A stretch of DNA of 64,000 nt from a bacterium Scap17 (GTDB lineage: Bacteria > Pseudomonadota > Gammaproteobacteria > Pseudomonadales > Halomonadaceae). Shown here piece by piece: positions 52,663 to 61,302 of the stretch (positions within the stretch are counted from its first letter, which is position 1; each line of letters begins with the position of its first letter). The stretch lies in the NCBI GenBank assembly GCA_013376735.1, contig VINJ01000001.1, positions 1,612,001 to 1,676,000 of the forward strand. Direction: 5' to 3'. The position numbers and the translations under genes are program-made. Under the pieces are notes generated by a model. The model was not told where the DNA came from and did no database searches. It saw nothing but the letters and a program-made list of their open reading frames with translations.

Positions 52663-54144
52663 TTACTTGGCGTCTGCCACCAGCATTTCCAGCGTGGCGC
52701 GTGCGCCGTTGTCGTGCAGGCTCTTCAGCGCTGCCAGGTAGGCGTCGCGGAAGCGCGGCTGATCGACCAGATCACCGAACAGTTCACGGTTGTCCAGGAA
52801 GGCAGTCGGCTCTTCGCGCTGACGGCTGGCACGCTCCATCAGCTCGTCCTTCAGCGGGTCGACCACGTCGATGGTCTCGCCTTGCTCGTCCACGCCTTCG
52901 GCATAACGTGCCCAGCTGGCCACGACGGCTGCGGTACGACGCAGTTCGCCGTCGGTCTTGAGCTGTGCGTGTGCCACCGGGATCAGGAACTTCGGAATGC
53001 GGTCGGAGGTCTCGGCGCACAGACGCGCGAGGGTGTCCTTGACTTCCGGGTTGGCGAAACGCTCGATCAGGGTGCGGCAATGGGCGTCGAGATCGATACC
53101 CGGCAGCTGGGCCAGCGTCGGGCGAGCTTCCTCGTTCATGTAGCCGAGCAGGAAGTCGACGATCAGCGGGTCGTTGCAGGCTTCATGCGCGTAGCGATAG
53201 CCGGCCAGATACCCGAAGTAGCACAGCGCCTGGTGACCGGCATTGAGCAGACGCAGCTTCATCAGCTCATAGGGCTCGACATCTTCCACCGGCTGCACGC
53301 CGGCATCTTCAAAGGCCGGGCGGCCATTGGCGAAGTGGTCTTCCAGCACCCACTGGGTGAAGGGCTCGCAGACCACCGGCCAGGCGTCTTCCACGCCGAA
53401 ACGTGAGGACAGCTCTTCGATGTCAGCCGGCGTGGTCACCGGCGTAATGCGGTCGACCATGGAGTTGGGGAAGGGCACTTCAGCTTCGATCCATGCCGAC
53501 AGTTCTGCATCACGTGCACGCGCGTAGGCAGTGAACATCTTGTGAGCGACATTGCCGTTGCCTTCGATGTTGTCACAGGACATCACGGTGAACGGGGCGA
53601 CGCCACGCTCGCGGCGACGGGCCAGGGCTTCGGTGATCAGGCCGAAGCTGGTCTTGGCTTTCCCCGGGTTGGCCAGGTCGTGCTGGACGTCGGCGTTCTC
53701 GAGATTGAATTCGCCGCTGACCGGGTGGAAGTTGTAACCCCCTTCGGTGACGGTCAGAGAGACGATGCGGATCGCCGGGTCGGCCATCAGCTCGATGACG
53801 GCCTCCGGAGAATCCGGGGCAAAGCGGTAATCGATGATGGACCCCACCACGCGCGGCTCATAGTTGCCGTCCGGGTGCTTGAGTACCACGGTGTAGAGGT
53901 GGTCCTGCGAGGCCAGGGCTTCCTGCATGCGGCGGTCGCCCGGCATCACGCCGACGCCGACGATGCCCCAGTCCAGCGCCTTGCCCTGATTCATCAGCTC
54001 GTCGAGGTACATGGCCTGGTGCGCACGATGGAAACCGCCCACGCCGAAGTGGACGATACCGGCGCTGACTGCAGTGCGATCATAGTTCGGAGTGGCTGCC
54101 TTGGCGTCCAGCTGAGTCAGACTGGCATTGGAGAGACGGGTCAT
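52663..54144 (-). CDS. mannitol dehydrogenase-family polyol/uronate dehydrogenase
   Basis: A 493-residue long-chain polyol dehydrogenase of the mannitol 2-dehydrogenase/fructuronate reductase family, NAD-dependent and cytosolic. Seen are IVHFGVGGFHRAHQAMYLDE (Rossmann, 29-48), VSLTVTEGGYNF, MSCDNIEGNGNVAHKMF, FPNSMVDRITP and the C-terminal KLRLLNAGHQALCYFGYLAG with the catalytic Lys/Asn/His set. Which polyol is used is unknown. It follows an NCS1-type permease gene on the same strand after 138 bp, suggesting that the permease brings in its substrate. Confidence 0.9.
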   Translation of the reverse strand: MTRLSNASLTQLDAKAATPNYDRTAVSAGIVHFGVGGFHRAHQAMYLDELMNQGKALDWGIVGVGVMPGDRRMQEALASQDHLYTVVLKHPDGNYEPRVVGSIIDYRFAPDSPEAVIELMADPAIRIVSLTVTEGGYNFHPVSGEFNLENADVQHDLANPGKAKTSFGLITEALARRRERGVAPFTVMSCDNIEGNGNVAHKMFTAYARARDAELSAWIEAEVPFPNSMVDRITPVTTPADIEELSSRFGVEDAWPVVCEPFTQWVLEDHFANGRPAFEDAGVQPVEDVEPYELMKLRLLNAGHQALCYFGYLAGYRYAHEACNDPLIVDFLLGYMNEEARPTLAQLPGIDLDAHCRTLIERFANPEVKDTLARLCAETSDRIPKFLIPVAHAQLKTDGELRRTAAVVASWARYAEGVDEQGETIDVVDPLKDELMERASRQREEPTAFLDNRELFGDLVDQPRFRDAYLAALKSLHDNGARATLEMLVADAK

Positions 54145-54208
54145 GGGAGGTCTCCTGCCGCGTGTCGCGGTCGAGTCGAGATGGGTAAAGAAAGGGTAGG
54201 TCGTAACG

Positions 54209-54279
54209 GCCAGCGGCGAAGGTCACCCGTGTGATTCAGGCTTCCTTCGCCGCTGGCATGGCAGGGGCTAGCCCCTGCC
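54209..54279. promoter_or_regulatory. two hairpins between permease and dehydrogenase genes
   Basis: GCCAGCGGCGAAGG/CCTTCGCCGCTGGC (54209-54222 and 54244-54257) is followed by the perfect 20-bp palindrome GGCAGGGGCTAGCCCCTGCC (54260-54279). Lying between two co-directional genes they may act as an attenuator or stabilise the processed message. Confidence 0.75.
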
Positions 54280-54282
54280 GAC

Positions 54283-56043
54283 TCAGCTAGCGGTGGCCGC
54301 TTGCTTCGGGGGCTGCTTGTTGAACAGCGCCTTGCTGCGCTGCAGTTCCCAGTACGCGAAGATGAAGTAGATGATCGTCGACCAGATGGTCACGTCATAG
54401 AACAGTTCGCGATTCGCTTCGTAGCTGGCCAGGTCGGGGCTGCCGAACAGCACACGCAGCGCGAGGACCAACGGCACCGCCAAGCCCAGCACCATCCAGA
54501 TGGCCTTGATGACCTTGGTCAAGCCCGAAATGTCCTTGACCGGTGCGTGGTTGATGGTCTCGGCCTGCTTGGCGTGCAGGACTTCGACACGCTCCTGGAA
54601 TTCCCGCTCGGCCGCTTCGGCTTTCGGGTAGGAGGCGGCAGCACCGGCAGATCTGGCCATCAGGGTGTAGAGAATGATGGAGACGAACCAGGTCGGCAGG
54701 AACAGGTAGTAGAACGGGATCACATCGACCATCTCGAGGCCGAAACCGAAGATCAGAGACAGCGCCCAGGTCGCCAGCGCCGGCGTGTTGTGCTTCACGC
54801 CCTTGTAGCGTGCCCAGTAACGGCTGAAGCCGAGTTTCGGGAACAGGTGATGCTCAGCGAAGATGATCCCGCCGACCGGCACCAGCACCAGACCCGCATA
54901 GGTCAGCAGCGGCAGCATACTGCGATAGACGAACGGGAAGCAGCTGAGCACGGCAACGCAGATACCCACGGCCAGTGTCGCCTTGTTGCGCGACAGGTTC
55001 GGCATCGCCGACTGTGCGGCAAGGCCCGCGCGGTAAAGGTTGGCGTTGGCGGTTGTCCAGCCTGCGACCACCACGATCACGAAGCCTGCGGCACCCAAGG
55101 CGTGCAGTGCCACTTCACCCGGTTCCAGCACATCGATGCTGATGCCGGCGACGGCAGCGGTGGCCGCGCCCATCAGGCCGGCGGAGATCCAGGCGACGTA
55201 GTGGCCGAACATCATGCCGGTGCTGGTGGCGAGACCGGAGCGCATGCGCTTGGCATAGCGCAGCAGCGCCATGTCGATCAGACCGAAGTGAGAGAAGGTG
55301 TTGGCCGCCCAGGCGAAGCCGATGACTTCCCAGATGCCGATGCCGGCTTCACCTTGCGAGTTGACTCCGGTGAATACCGTACTGCCACCGACTTCGATCA
55401 AGGTGGCGAAGCTGTCAAAAGTGGTCTCGCCGGTGACGGATTCGGTCAGCTCCGGCAGCAGCACCATGCCGCCGACGGTGAACATCAACATCAGCCAGGG
55501 AGCACAGATGCTGGCGAATTCGGTCAGGGCATTGAAGCCATAGACGGCAACCAGTACCACGATGGCGGCAACGGCCAGTGCCAGCAGGATGAACTCGAAG
55601 CTGGTGGGGTAGGACTGGGTCTGGGCCGGAATGTCGAACAGCAGCCTGACCGCCGTGGCGGAAACGGTGATCATGGCCGCCGAGATGGCGGTGAATATGA
55701 TCACGTTGGCCCAGTTGTAGAGCCGTGACATCGAATCACCGGCAATACGGTGAAGATAGGTGAAGAGGCTCAGACGGGTTTCGATCGCGATTGGCGTCGT
55801 GATCAACCAGAAGCTGAGCACTGCGAGGCCATTACCGATCAGCAGGCCAAGCAGGATATCCCAGATACCCGCACCGAGCGCCACGAAGGTGGCACCGATG
55901 ACAAATTCGGTCGCGGCAACGTGCTCTGCGGCATAGAGACCGGCAAAGTGCGGCCACCGATGCAGTTTGTGACGTGGCACCGGCAGTAGCTCATCGTCCA
56001 TATGGGCGATCTGCCGATCCAAATCTGGCGCAGTACTGGCCAT
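54283..56043 (-). CDS. NCS1-like (purine-cytosine permease family) transporter
   Basis: A 586-residue sodium- or proton-coupled carrier with 12 membrane segments and a long, charged C-terminal extension (about 470-510 and the last 25 residues). Family blocks include EFVIGATFVALGAGIWDILL near 45-65, GFAWAANTFSHFGLIDMALL and WTTANANLYRAGLAAQSAMP. Classical members import nucleobases, hydantoins or thiamine precursors. Here the only co-transcribed gene is a polyol dehydrogenase and no nucleobase enzyme is near, so a polyol or sugar-acid substrate is plausible. Confidence 0.83.
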   Translation of the reverse strand: MASTAPDLDRQIAHMDDELLPVPRHKLHRWPHFAGLYAAEHVAATEFVIGATFVALGAGIWDILLGLLIGNGLAVLSFWLITTPIAIETRLSLFTYLHRIAGDSMSRLYNWANVIIFTAISAAMITVSATAVRLLFDIPAQTQSYPTSFEFILLALAVAAIVVLVAVYGFNALTEFASICAPWLMLMFTVGGMVLLPELTESVTGETTFDSFATLIEVGGSTVFTGVNSQGEAGIGIWEVIGFAWAANTFSHFGLIDMALLRYAKRMRSGLATSTGMMFGHYVAWISAGLMGAATAAVAGISIDVLEPGEVALHALGAAGFVIVVVAGWTTANANLYRAGLAAQSAMPNLSRNKATLAVGICVAVLSCFPFVYRSMLPLLTYAGLVLVPVGGIIFAEHHLFPKLGFSRYWARYKGVKHNTPALATWALSLIFGFGLEMVDVIPFYYLFLPTWFVSIILYTLMARSAGAAASYPKAEAAEREFQERVEVLHAKQAETINHAPVKDISGLTKVIKAIWMVLGLAVPLVLALRVLFGSPDLASYEANRELFYDVTIWSTIIYFIFAYWELQRSKALFNKQPPKQAATAS

Positions 56044-56822
56044 GATTGGCTCCTGTTTTTTTACGGCTTGTCTTGCTGCTCCTACCCGAGATGTCTCGCA
56101 GCCGCCTTGGCGACCCTGTCGGCGATGACGAGGGTAGATCGTCTATTGTCGATCAAATGACTCAGGTTTGGTGCAAATGATCGGTGAATGGTCATCAAAA
56201 CGCAAAGCCCGCGTGCTTGAACTTTGGGCTATGCCTTTGAGTGATCCTGGCTATTGACCTCAGGAATGCGCTGAAGGCCGCATGTAATCTGGGATTGCGC
56301 GGGAGTGTCTCGGTTCAATGACACGATTCAGCAATGTGAATTTTTCCGTTCTCACACCTCGTTCGGTGTCTGAAGCATTGTGTCCTGGCTAAACGGACAA
56401 CGATCCAGGGTCAGATATCCCCCATCTTTGAGGGTGGTCTTGCACCGATGTGGTGCGAGTGGGGGCCAGATATCGCGCCTTCTTGCCATGCCTCAGCAGT
56501 CTCCTGATCGAGGCTCGAGAGTCGAATCGACAAGTGGGCCGGCGGAAAGGGTAATGAAGAGGTCAGCGAAAGCCGAGTCGCTATGAAAGGGCGCTATAGA
56601 AGTGGCGACATATAAAGGAGGGTGTTGGCCAGTGGCGACATCGAGTTCGGTGTAATGCGACAGAAAGTGCATGAAATAACGACAAAGAGCGAGAAAAATG
56701 AGACATCTTGCGGGCTTCCTCGGTTCTCGCTAAGGTTGCGCAACACTGTTTCCTAACCAGGAAGCCCCCAACATGATTCCCGGCGCTGTGATTGGCGGCG
56801 GGGCACGGCGAGGAGGCCAGCC
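56044..56822. other. 780-base intergenic region, no gene recognised
   Basis: It contains the upstream regions of the NCS1 permease (left) and the RcnB-like gene (right). A 68-codon frame at 56380-56586 has no family resemblance and looks spurious. AGTGGCGACAT occurs twice (56603 and 56631), about 28 bases apart, near AAAGGAGGG. No tRNA or clear small RNA was found. Confidence 0.5.
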
Positions 56823-57221
56823 ATGCGAACGCGCACACTGACCATTCTGATGATGATATTCACGCTGCTGGGAGCCCCGCTGGCTCAGGCAGGACCGCAC
56901 GATAGAGGCCATGGGCATCATGACCGTGGGCATGGCCACCACGACCGCGGCCATCATCACGGAAAACATCATAAGAAGCACTATAAGCAGAAGCGTCACC
57001 ATGAACGCCACCGTCATGAGGCGCGACGCCACCACCAGTGGCGCCGTGGCGATCATCTGCCGCGTCATTACTATTCCGACAGCCGCTACTGGGTGAAGGA
57101 CTGGCACCATCGCCACCTATCCAAGCCGCCGCGTGGGCATCGCTGGCTCAACATCGACGGGCGCTATGTACTGGCGGCGGTGGCGGGTGGCGCGATCACG
57201 GCCATCATTCTCAATCGCTGA
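56823..57221 (+). CDS. RcnB-family periplasmic protein, very His-rich
   Basis: A 132-residue secreted protein. A signal peptide (residues 1-23, LTILMMIFTLLGAPLAQA) is followed by a tract of HDRG/HGHHDRG/HHHGKHHKKH repeats (24-70) and the RcnB core (HLPRHYYSDSRYWVKDWHHR, then LSKPPRGHRWLNIDGRYVLA), with a C-terminal hydrophobic stretch. RcnB affects nickel/cobalt homeostasis in E. coli; the core here is shared widely by small periplasmic proteins of unclear function. The His tract suggests binding of Ni, Co, Zn or Cu. Confidence 0.83.
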   Translation: MRTRTLTILMMIFTLLGAPLAQAGPHDRGHGHHDRGHGHHDRGHHHGKHHKKHYKQKRHHERHRHEARRHHQWRRGDHLPRHYYSDSRYWVKDWHHRHLSKPPRGHRWLNIDGRYVLAAVAGGAITAIILNR

Positions 57222-57263
57222 TTTCTGCCGCATGGTCAGACGTCAGACAGCAAGACCAAAGAC

Positions 57264-57290
57264 AAGGGCCTCCAGTGAGGCCCTTTCTTG
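57264..57290. terminator. terminator after the RcnB-like gene
   Basis: AAGGGCCTC-CAGT-GAGGCCCTT followed by TCTTG, about 45 bases past the stop. Confidence 0.9.
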
Positions 57291-57353
57291 TGCTCGTCGT
57301 CCACGTTATGACATGGCGAGGCTGCCGACGCAGGTCAGGCTCGGGCAGCATTC

Positions 57354-57962
57354 TCAGGCGTAGGCGCTGCAAACCCAGGTCATGGTCGCCGGGGTGTCAC
57401 CGTTGTAGGTGATGGCGTGTCCGAGGGTGCTGTCGAAGGCCAGGCTGTCACCGACCCTGAGCAGGATGGGGTCGTAGAGTTCGGTCCAGACCGTCACCTC
57501 GCCGCTGGTCACGATGATCTGTTCCTGGCCGGAATGTTTTTGCAGGCCGCCGAACTCCTCGAGACTGCGATTGAGCACGGTGGTTTCCAATACCATGTAT
57601 TCCTTGGACGCCACATTGTTGCAAAGCGGTCGATAGCGGTAGTTGGGCGTCTCGATGACGTCTCCCTCCTGCGCTCGCGTCAAGGCGAGCCAACCCCGAA
57701 ATGACGTGTCCTCCGTGTGATAGAACAGCTCGCTGACATCCACCTTCAGGCCTTTGGCGAGGTTCACGATCGCCTCGAAGGTCGGTGAGATGCGTCCATT
57801 CTCGATTCTCGACACGCTGGCCGCCGAGATACCTGACGCGCTGGCCACGGCCGCGATGGTCAGCCCCTTCTCCTTGCGTAGTGCCTTTAGATTGTCACCA
57901 ATGGCGCCTGCCTTGCGTTCTCGGTGCTTCAGGGCGATCGGCGTTTCCTGGTGGGGTGTCAT
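57354..57962 (-). CDS. XRE-family regulator with C-terminal cupin domain
   Basis: A 202-residue two-domain repressor type: an HTH (IGDNLKALRKEKGLTIAAVA, then SGISAASVSRIENGRISPTF) and a C-terminal cupin (about 125-200; KHSGQEQIIVTSGEVTVWTE, then VGDSLAFDSTLGHAI). The ATG at 57962 has GGAG nine bases upstream; ATGs at 57977 and 57986 are alternatives. It is divergent from the TRAP transporter operon, with a 16-bp palindrome in the gap, so it likely controls uptake and use of the TRAP substrate, sensed by the cupin. Confidence 0.87.
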   Translation of the reverse strand: MTPHQETPIALKHRERKAGAIGDNLKALRKEKGLTIAAVASASGISAASVSRIENGRISPTFEAIVNLAKGLKVDVSELFYHTEDTSFRGWLALTRAQEGDVIETPNYRYRPLCNNVASKEYMVLETTVLNRSLEEFGGLQKHSGQEQIIVTSGEVTVWTELYDPILLRVGDSLAFDSTLGHAITYNGDTPATMTWVCSAYA

Positions 57963-58144
57963 GTCAGCGTGCTCCATCGTGTTCATCTGCTGGGGTGGCG
58001 TCTGTCGCTGCTTATGCCGATGTAGCGCAAGAGCACGAGCTTTCAGGTCATGCTGCGGCAGGGAGAGGCATGAACGCCATGATGGCGTCCATTTAGGGCT
58101 CCCATGAGAAAAATGTCGAGCCTGATATCCATATTTGACCCAAT

Positions 58145-58160
58145 ATTGCATATATGCAAT
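58145..58160. promoter_or_regulatory. 16-bp perfect palindrome, probable XRE-cupin operator
   Basis: ATTGCATATATGCAAT lies between the divergent regulator and TRAP genes, 130 bases before the TRAP start. It is symmetric throughout, with two more matching bases on each side after a gap. Confidence 0.7.
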
Positions 58161-58290
58161 TGTGAAGGCGAATGCGCAATCGACAGTGGCCGCCCACTGG
58201 GTGTGTATCCGTCCTCAGCCTGCATCAGGCATTCGCCTGCAAGTGCGCATGGCATTGCGCGCTAATTAAAATAATTACGGGAAAACAATA

Positions 58291-59349
58291 ATGTACAACT
58301 TCAAGAAACAGCTCCTCGGCATGGGTATCGCTGCCAGCCTGTTGGCGACTGCCACGACTCAGGCGGCGGACATCGAGTGGAAGATGGCGACACCGTGGGG
58401 CGGTGGGCCCTGGCTTGAACGGGATGCCAAAACCTTCGCGGACTATGCAAACGAATTGACCGATGGTGATGTGAGCATCCAGGTGTTCCCCGGCGGCACC
58501 TTGGGCGGCGCGCTGCGTGTCACCAATACCGTGAAGTCCGGTGTCGCACAGATCAGCCATAACTACATCAACTATGACTACGGAACTGACCCGACGGCAG
58601 CGCTGCTGGCCGGGCACTCCAGCGGCCTGACGCCGGAAGAATTCATGCTGTGGATGTACGAGGGCGGCGGCGTCGAGCTCTATGAAGCCTTCCGTCGCGA
58701 GGTATTCGGCGTCGTGGCCTTCCCGTGCTCGACTCTGGGCACCGAGATATTCCTGCACTCGAGCAAGAAGGTGCAGACGCTTGAAGACTTCCAGGGCCTG
58801 CGCCTGAGAACCTCCGGTGCCTGGGCGGAGATCGCCTCGCGGCTGGGTGCCTCCACCGTGGTGATGGCCGGCAGTGACATCTATACGGCGCTGGACCGGG
58901 GGGTGATCGATGCGGCGGAGTGGGGAAGTCCTGAGCTCAACAAGCCGACCGGTTTCCAGAATGTGGCGCAGTACGTCATCTTGCCCGGCATCCATCAGTC
59001 GGGCGGCATTCTTGAGTGTGAAGTGAATGTCGAGGCCTGGGACGGCCTGAGCGAAGCCCAGCAGAGCCAGTTGCGCCTCGCGGGCAAGCTGAGCGTGTTC
59101 GAGTCCTGGCTGGATAGCTCCTTTGCCGATCTCAAGGCCTTCAAGGAGCTGGAGGAAGGCCCCAACGAAATCGTGCAGCTGGACCAATCCTTCATCGATG
59201 CCATCTACGACGAGACGCGCGCCTGGGAAGACGAGAAGGCGGGCGAGAACGAGTGGTTCGCACGTGTGCTCGAGTCGCAACGTACCTTCAAGCAGAACAT
59301 GACGACCTGGCAGGACTACCGTTTGCCGATCGGGGGAATGGGGCGCTGA
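58291..59349 (+). CDS. TRAP transporter substrate-binding protein (DctP family)
   Basis: A 352-residue periplasmic protein with a signal peptide (1-25, MGIAASLLATATTQAAD). DctP blocks are VSIQVFPGGTLGGALRVTNT, FQGLRLRTSGAWAEIASRLG (the Arg that holds a carboxylate) and VIDAAEWGSPELNKPTGFQN. The last block resembles the alpha-keto-acid-binding TakP group. The gene order P, Q, M, then an Ldh-type reductase suggests a keto or hydroxy/imino acid ligand. A strong hairpin separates it from the membrane genes. Confidence 0.9.
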   Translation: MYNFKKQLLGMGIAASLLATATTQAADIEWKMATPWGGGPWLERDAKTFADYANELTDGDVSIQVFPGGTLGGALRVTNTVKSGVAQISHNYINYDYGTDPTAALLAGHSSGLTPEEFMLWMYEGGGVELYEAFRREVFGVVAFPCSTLGTEIFLHSSKKVQTLEDFQGLRLRTSGAWAEIASRLGASTVVMAGSDIYTALDRGVIDAAEWGSPELNKPTGFQNVAQYVILPGIHQSGGILECEVNVEAWDGLSEAQQSQLRLAGKLSVFESWLDSSFADLKAFKELEEGPNEIVQLDQSFIDAIYDETRAWEDEKAGENEWFARVLESQRTFKQNMTTWQDYRLPIGGMGR

Positions 59350-59371
59350 GTCCTCCTGAATGATGTCCATG

Positions 59372-59399
59372 GCCCGGGCGATACCTGTATCGCCCGGGC
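59372..59399 (+). terminator. intercistronic hairpin between TRAP P and Q genes
   Basis: GCCCGGGCGATA and TATCGCCCGGGC form a perfect 12-bp stem with a 4-base loop, followed by TCTTTCC. Partial termination here would give more binding protein than membrane subunits. Confidence 0.85.
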
Positions 59400-59430
59400 T
59401 CTTTCCTCGTCGTCAGCTTGGTGAGTTGCC

Positions 59431-59946
59431 ATGAAAATCGTCGCTGTCATTGAGCGCCAGACCCGCTGGGCCGGGTATCTGGGGGCAGTCTTGATACTGC
59501 CGCTGGTGCTTGCGTTGGTCTATGAAGTCTTCAGTCGTTATGTGCTGGGAAGGCCCACCTTGTGGGCGTATGAAGTCAGCTACATGGTGATGGGTGCCAT
59601 CTTCATGCTTGGCATGGCCAATGCCCTGCGTGTCGGCCAGCACGTCAGTGTGGATGTGTTGAGCCAGAATTTTGCACCGCGTCTCAGGGCGGGAGTTCAT
59701 CTGGCCTGCTATGCGGTATTGCTGCCGGTATTGATGTGGCTTGTCTGGGAGCTTTGGTTCTATGCGCTCGAGGCGTTCTCCAGCAATGAGCGCTCCGGAC
59801 GTTCTGCCTGGAATCCGGTGATCTGGCCGGTCTTCGGCGTGTGGTGGTTGGGCTTTGTCTATCTGACGCTGCAGGTGATCGCGGAGATATTGAAACTCTG
59901 GAGCACACTGCTGGGCCATGATCATGGCGCGGAGGTGTCCTCATGA
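59431..59946 (+). CDS. TRAP transporter small membrane subunit (DctQ family)
   Basis: A 171-residue protein with four membrane helices. FSRYVLGRPTLWAYEVSYMVMG (about 31-52) is the DctQ signature region, and FGVWWLGFVYLTLQVIAEIL forms the last helix. It overlaps the start of the large subunit by four bases (ATGA), so the two are coupled. Confidence 0.9.
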   Translation: MKIVAVIERQTRWAGYLGAVLILPLVLALVYEVFSRYVLGRPTLWAYEVSYMVMGAIFMLGMANALRVGQHVSVDVLSQNFAPRLRAGVHLACYAVLLPVLMWLVWELWFYALEAFSSNERSGRSAWNPVIWPVFGVWWLGFVYLTLQVIAEILKLWSTLLGHDHGAEVSS

Positions 59947-61271
59947 GCGACTTCATTGCCCTTATCATGTTCCCTGCGCTCATCGCTCTGATCGTGCTCG
60001 GTTTCCCGATCGCCTTCTCGATGATCGTCGTCGCTACCGTCTTTGGTGTTGCCCAGTTCGGGGATGCCGCGGCCTATCAACTGCTGACCAAGATCGAGGA
60101 CACGGCGTCCAACTCCATTCTGGCTGCCGTGCCCCTGTTCATCTTCATGGGCGCGATGCTCGAGAATTCCGGCATTGCCGAGCGACTGTTCGGGGCCATC
60201 CATCTGTGGACACGCCGGATGCCCGGCGGACTGGGCGTCGGCGCGGTCATCATGGGCACCATCTTCGCCGCTGCCAGTGGTGTCGTCGGGGCCACCGAGG
60301 CCGTGATCGGCATGCTGGCGGTGCCTGTCATGCTCAAGCACCAATATGACAAGTCGCTGATCTCCGGCACTATCTGTGCCAGTGGCTCATTGGGCACGGC
60401 GATTCCGCCTTCCATTACCGTGGTCATTCTCGGGCCTGTCGCGGGTGTCTCAGTCGGATCACTGTTCAGTGGTCTGCTGATCCCGGGCCTGCTGATGGCG
60501 CTGCTGTTCCTCCTCTATATCGTCGTGGTCTGTGCGCTGAAGCCAGCCCTTGCGCCGCGACTCAAGGAAGATGAGCAGCATCCGGGGTGGGGCAAGCTGC
60601 TCACCATTACCCTGAGTGCGCTGCTGCCGACCATGAGTCTGATTCTGGTGGTGCTGGGCACGATTCTGATGGGCATCGCCACGCCGACGGAAGCGGCAGC
60701 CTGTGGGGCGCTCGGCTCCGTATTGCTGGCACTGGGGTATCGCAATCTCACGCTGTCCATCCTGTGGAACGCGGCGATACGCACACTCAACATCACCGCG
60801 ATGATTCTGCTGATCGTGCTGGGCGGCAACATGTTCGCGGGCGTCTTCTTCGCCTCCGGCGGGATGGCCACCGTCCAGTCGCTGCTGCTGGATACCGGCT
60901 TGAGCCCGTGGCTGATTCTTGGCGCCATCCTGCTGATCGCCTTCCTGGCCGGTTTCGTGCTCGACATGATCTCGGTGGTCCTGATCGTCATCCCTGTGGC
61001 GATGCCGGTCATCGGCCTGCTCGGGTTCGATGAGATCTGGTTCTGCGTGGCCTTCCTGATCGTGATGCAGACGAGTTATCTGACACCGCCGTTGGCGCCC
61101 TCCATCTTCTATCTGCGTGCCATCACGCCTCCTGAAGTGACGCTGAAGCACATGTACAAGGGGGTGATGCCCTTCATCTTCCTGCAGCTGATGGTGTTGG
61201 CGCTGATCCTGGTCTTCCCGGGGCTGGCGCTGTGGCTGCCTGATGCCATCAGCGGACCGTCATGGAAATGA
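59943..61271 (+). CDS. TRAP transporter large membrane subunit (DctM family)
   Basis: A 442-residue sodium-coupled permease with about 12 helices. Seen are the DctM core FIFMGAMLENSGIAERLFGA, AASGVVGATEAVIGMLAVPV, ASGSLGTAIPPSITVVILGP, MGIATPTEAAACGALGSVLL and TPPLAPSIFYLRAITPPEVT. It ends 31 bases before the Ldh-family gene start, in one operon. Confidence 0.94.
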   Translation: MSDFIALIMFPALIALIVLGFPIAFSMIVVATVFGVAQFGDAAAYQLLTKIEDTASNSILAAVPLFIFMGAMLENSGIAERLFGAIHLWTRRMPGGLGVGAVIMGTIFAAASGVVGATEAVIGMLAVPVMLKHQYDKSLISGTICASGSLGTAIPPSITVVILGPVAGVSVGSLFSGLLIPGLLMALLFLLYIVVVCALKPALAPRLKEDEQHPGWGKLLTITLSALLPTMSLILVVLGTILMGIATPTEAAACGALGSVLLALGYRNLTLSILWNAAIRTLNITAMILLIVLGGNMFAGVFFASGGMATVQSLLLDTGLSPWLILGAILLIAFLAGFVLDMISVVLIVIPVAMPVIGLLGFDEIWFCVAFLIVMQTSYLTPPLAPSIFYLRAITPPEVTLKHMYKGVMPFIFLQLMVLALILVFPGLALWLPDAISGPSWK

Positions 61272-61302
61272 TGGACACCTTATTGGAAAGGAACGAATTC
61301 TC

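Noticed and set aside
54301..55728. A 475-codon plus-strand frame opposite the NCS1 permease
   Set aside because: It is rich in Gly, Asp, Gln and His from the antisense of membrane codons, has no family features, and the permease on the other strand is complete.
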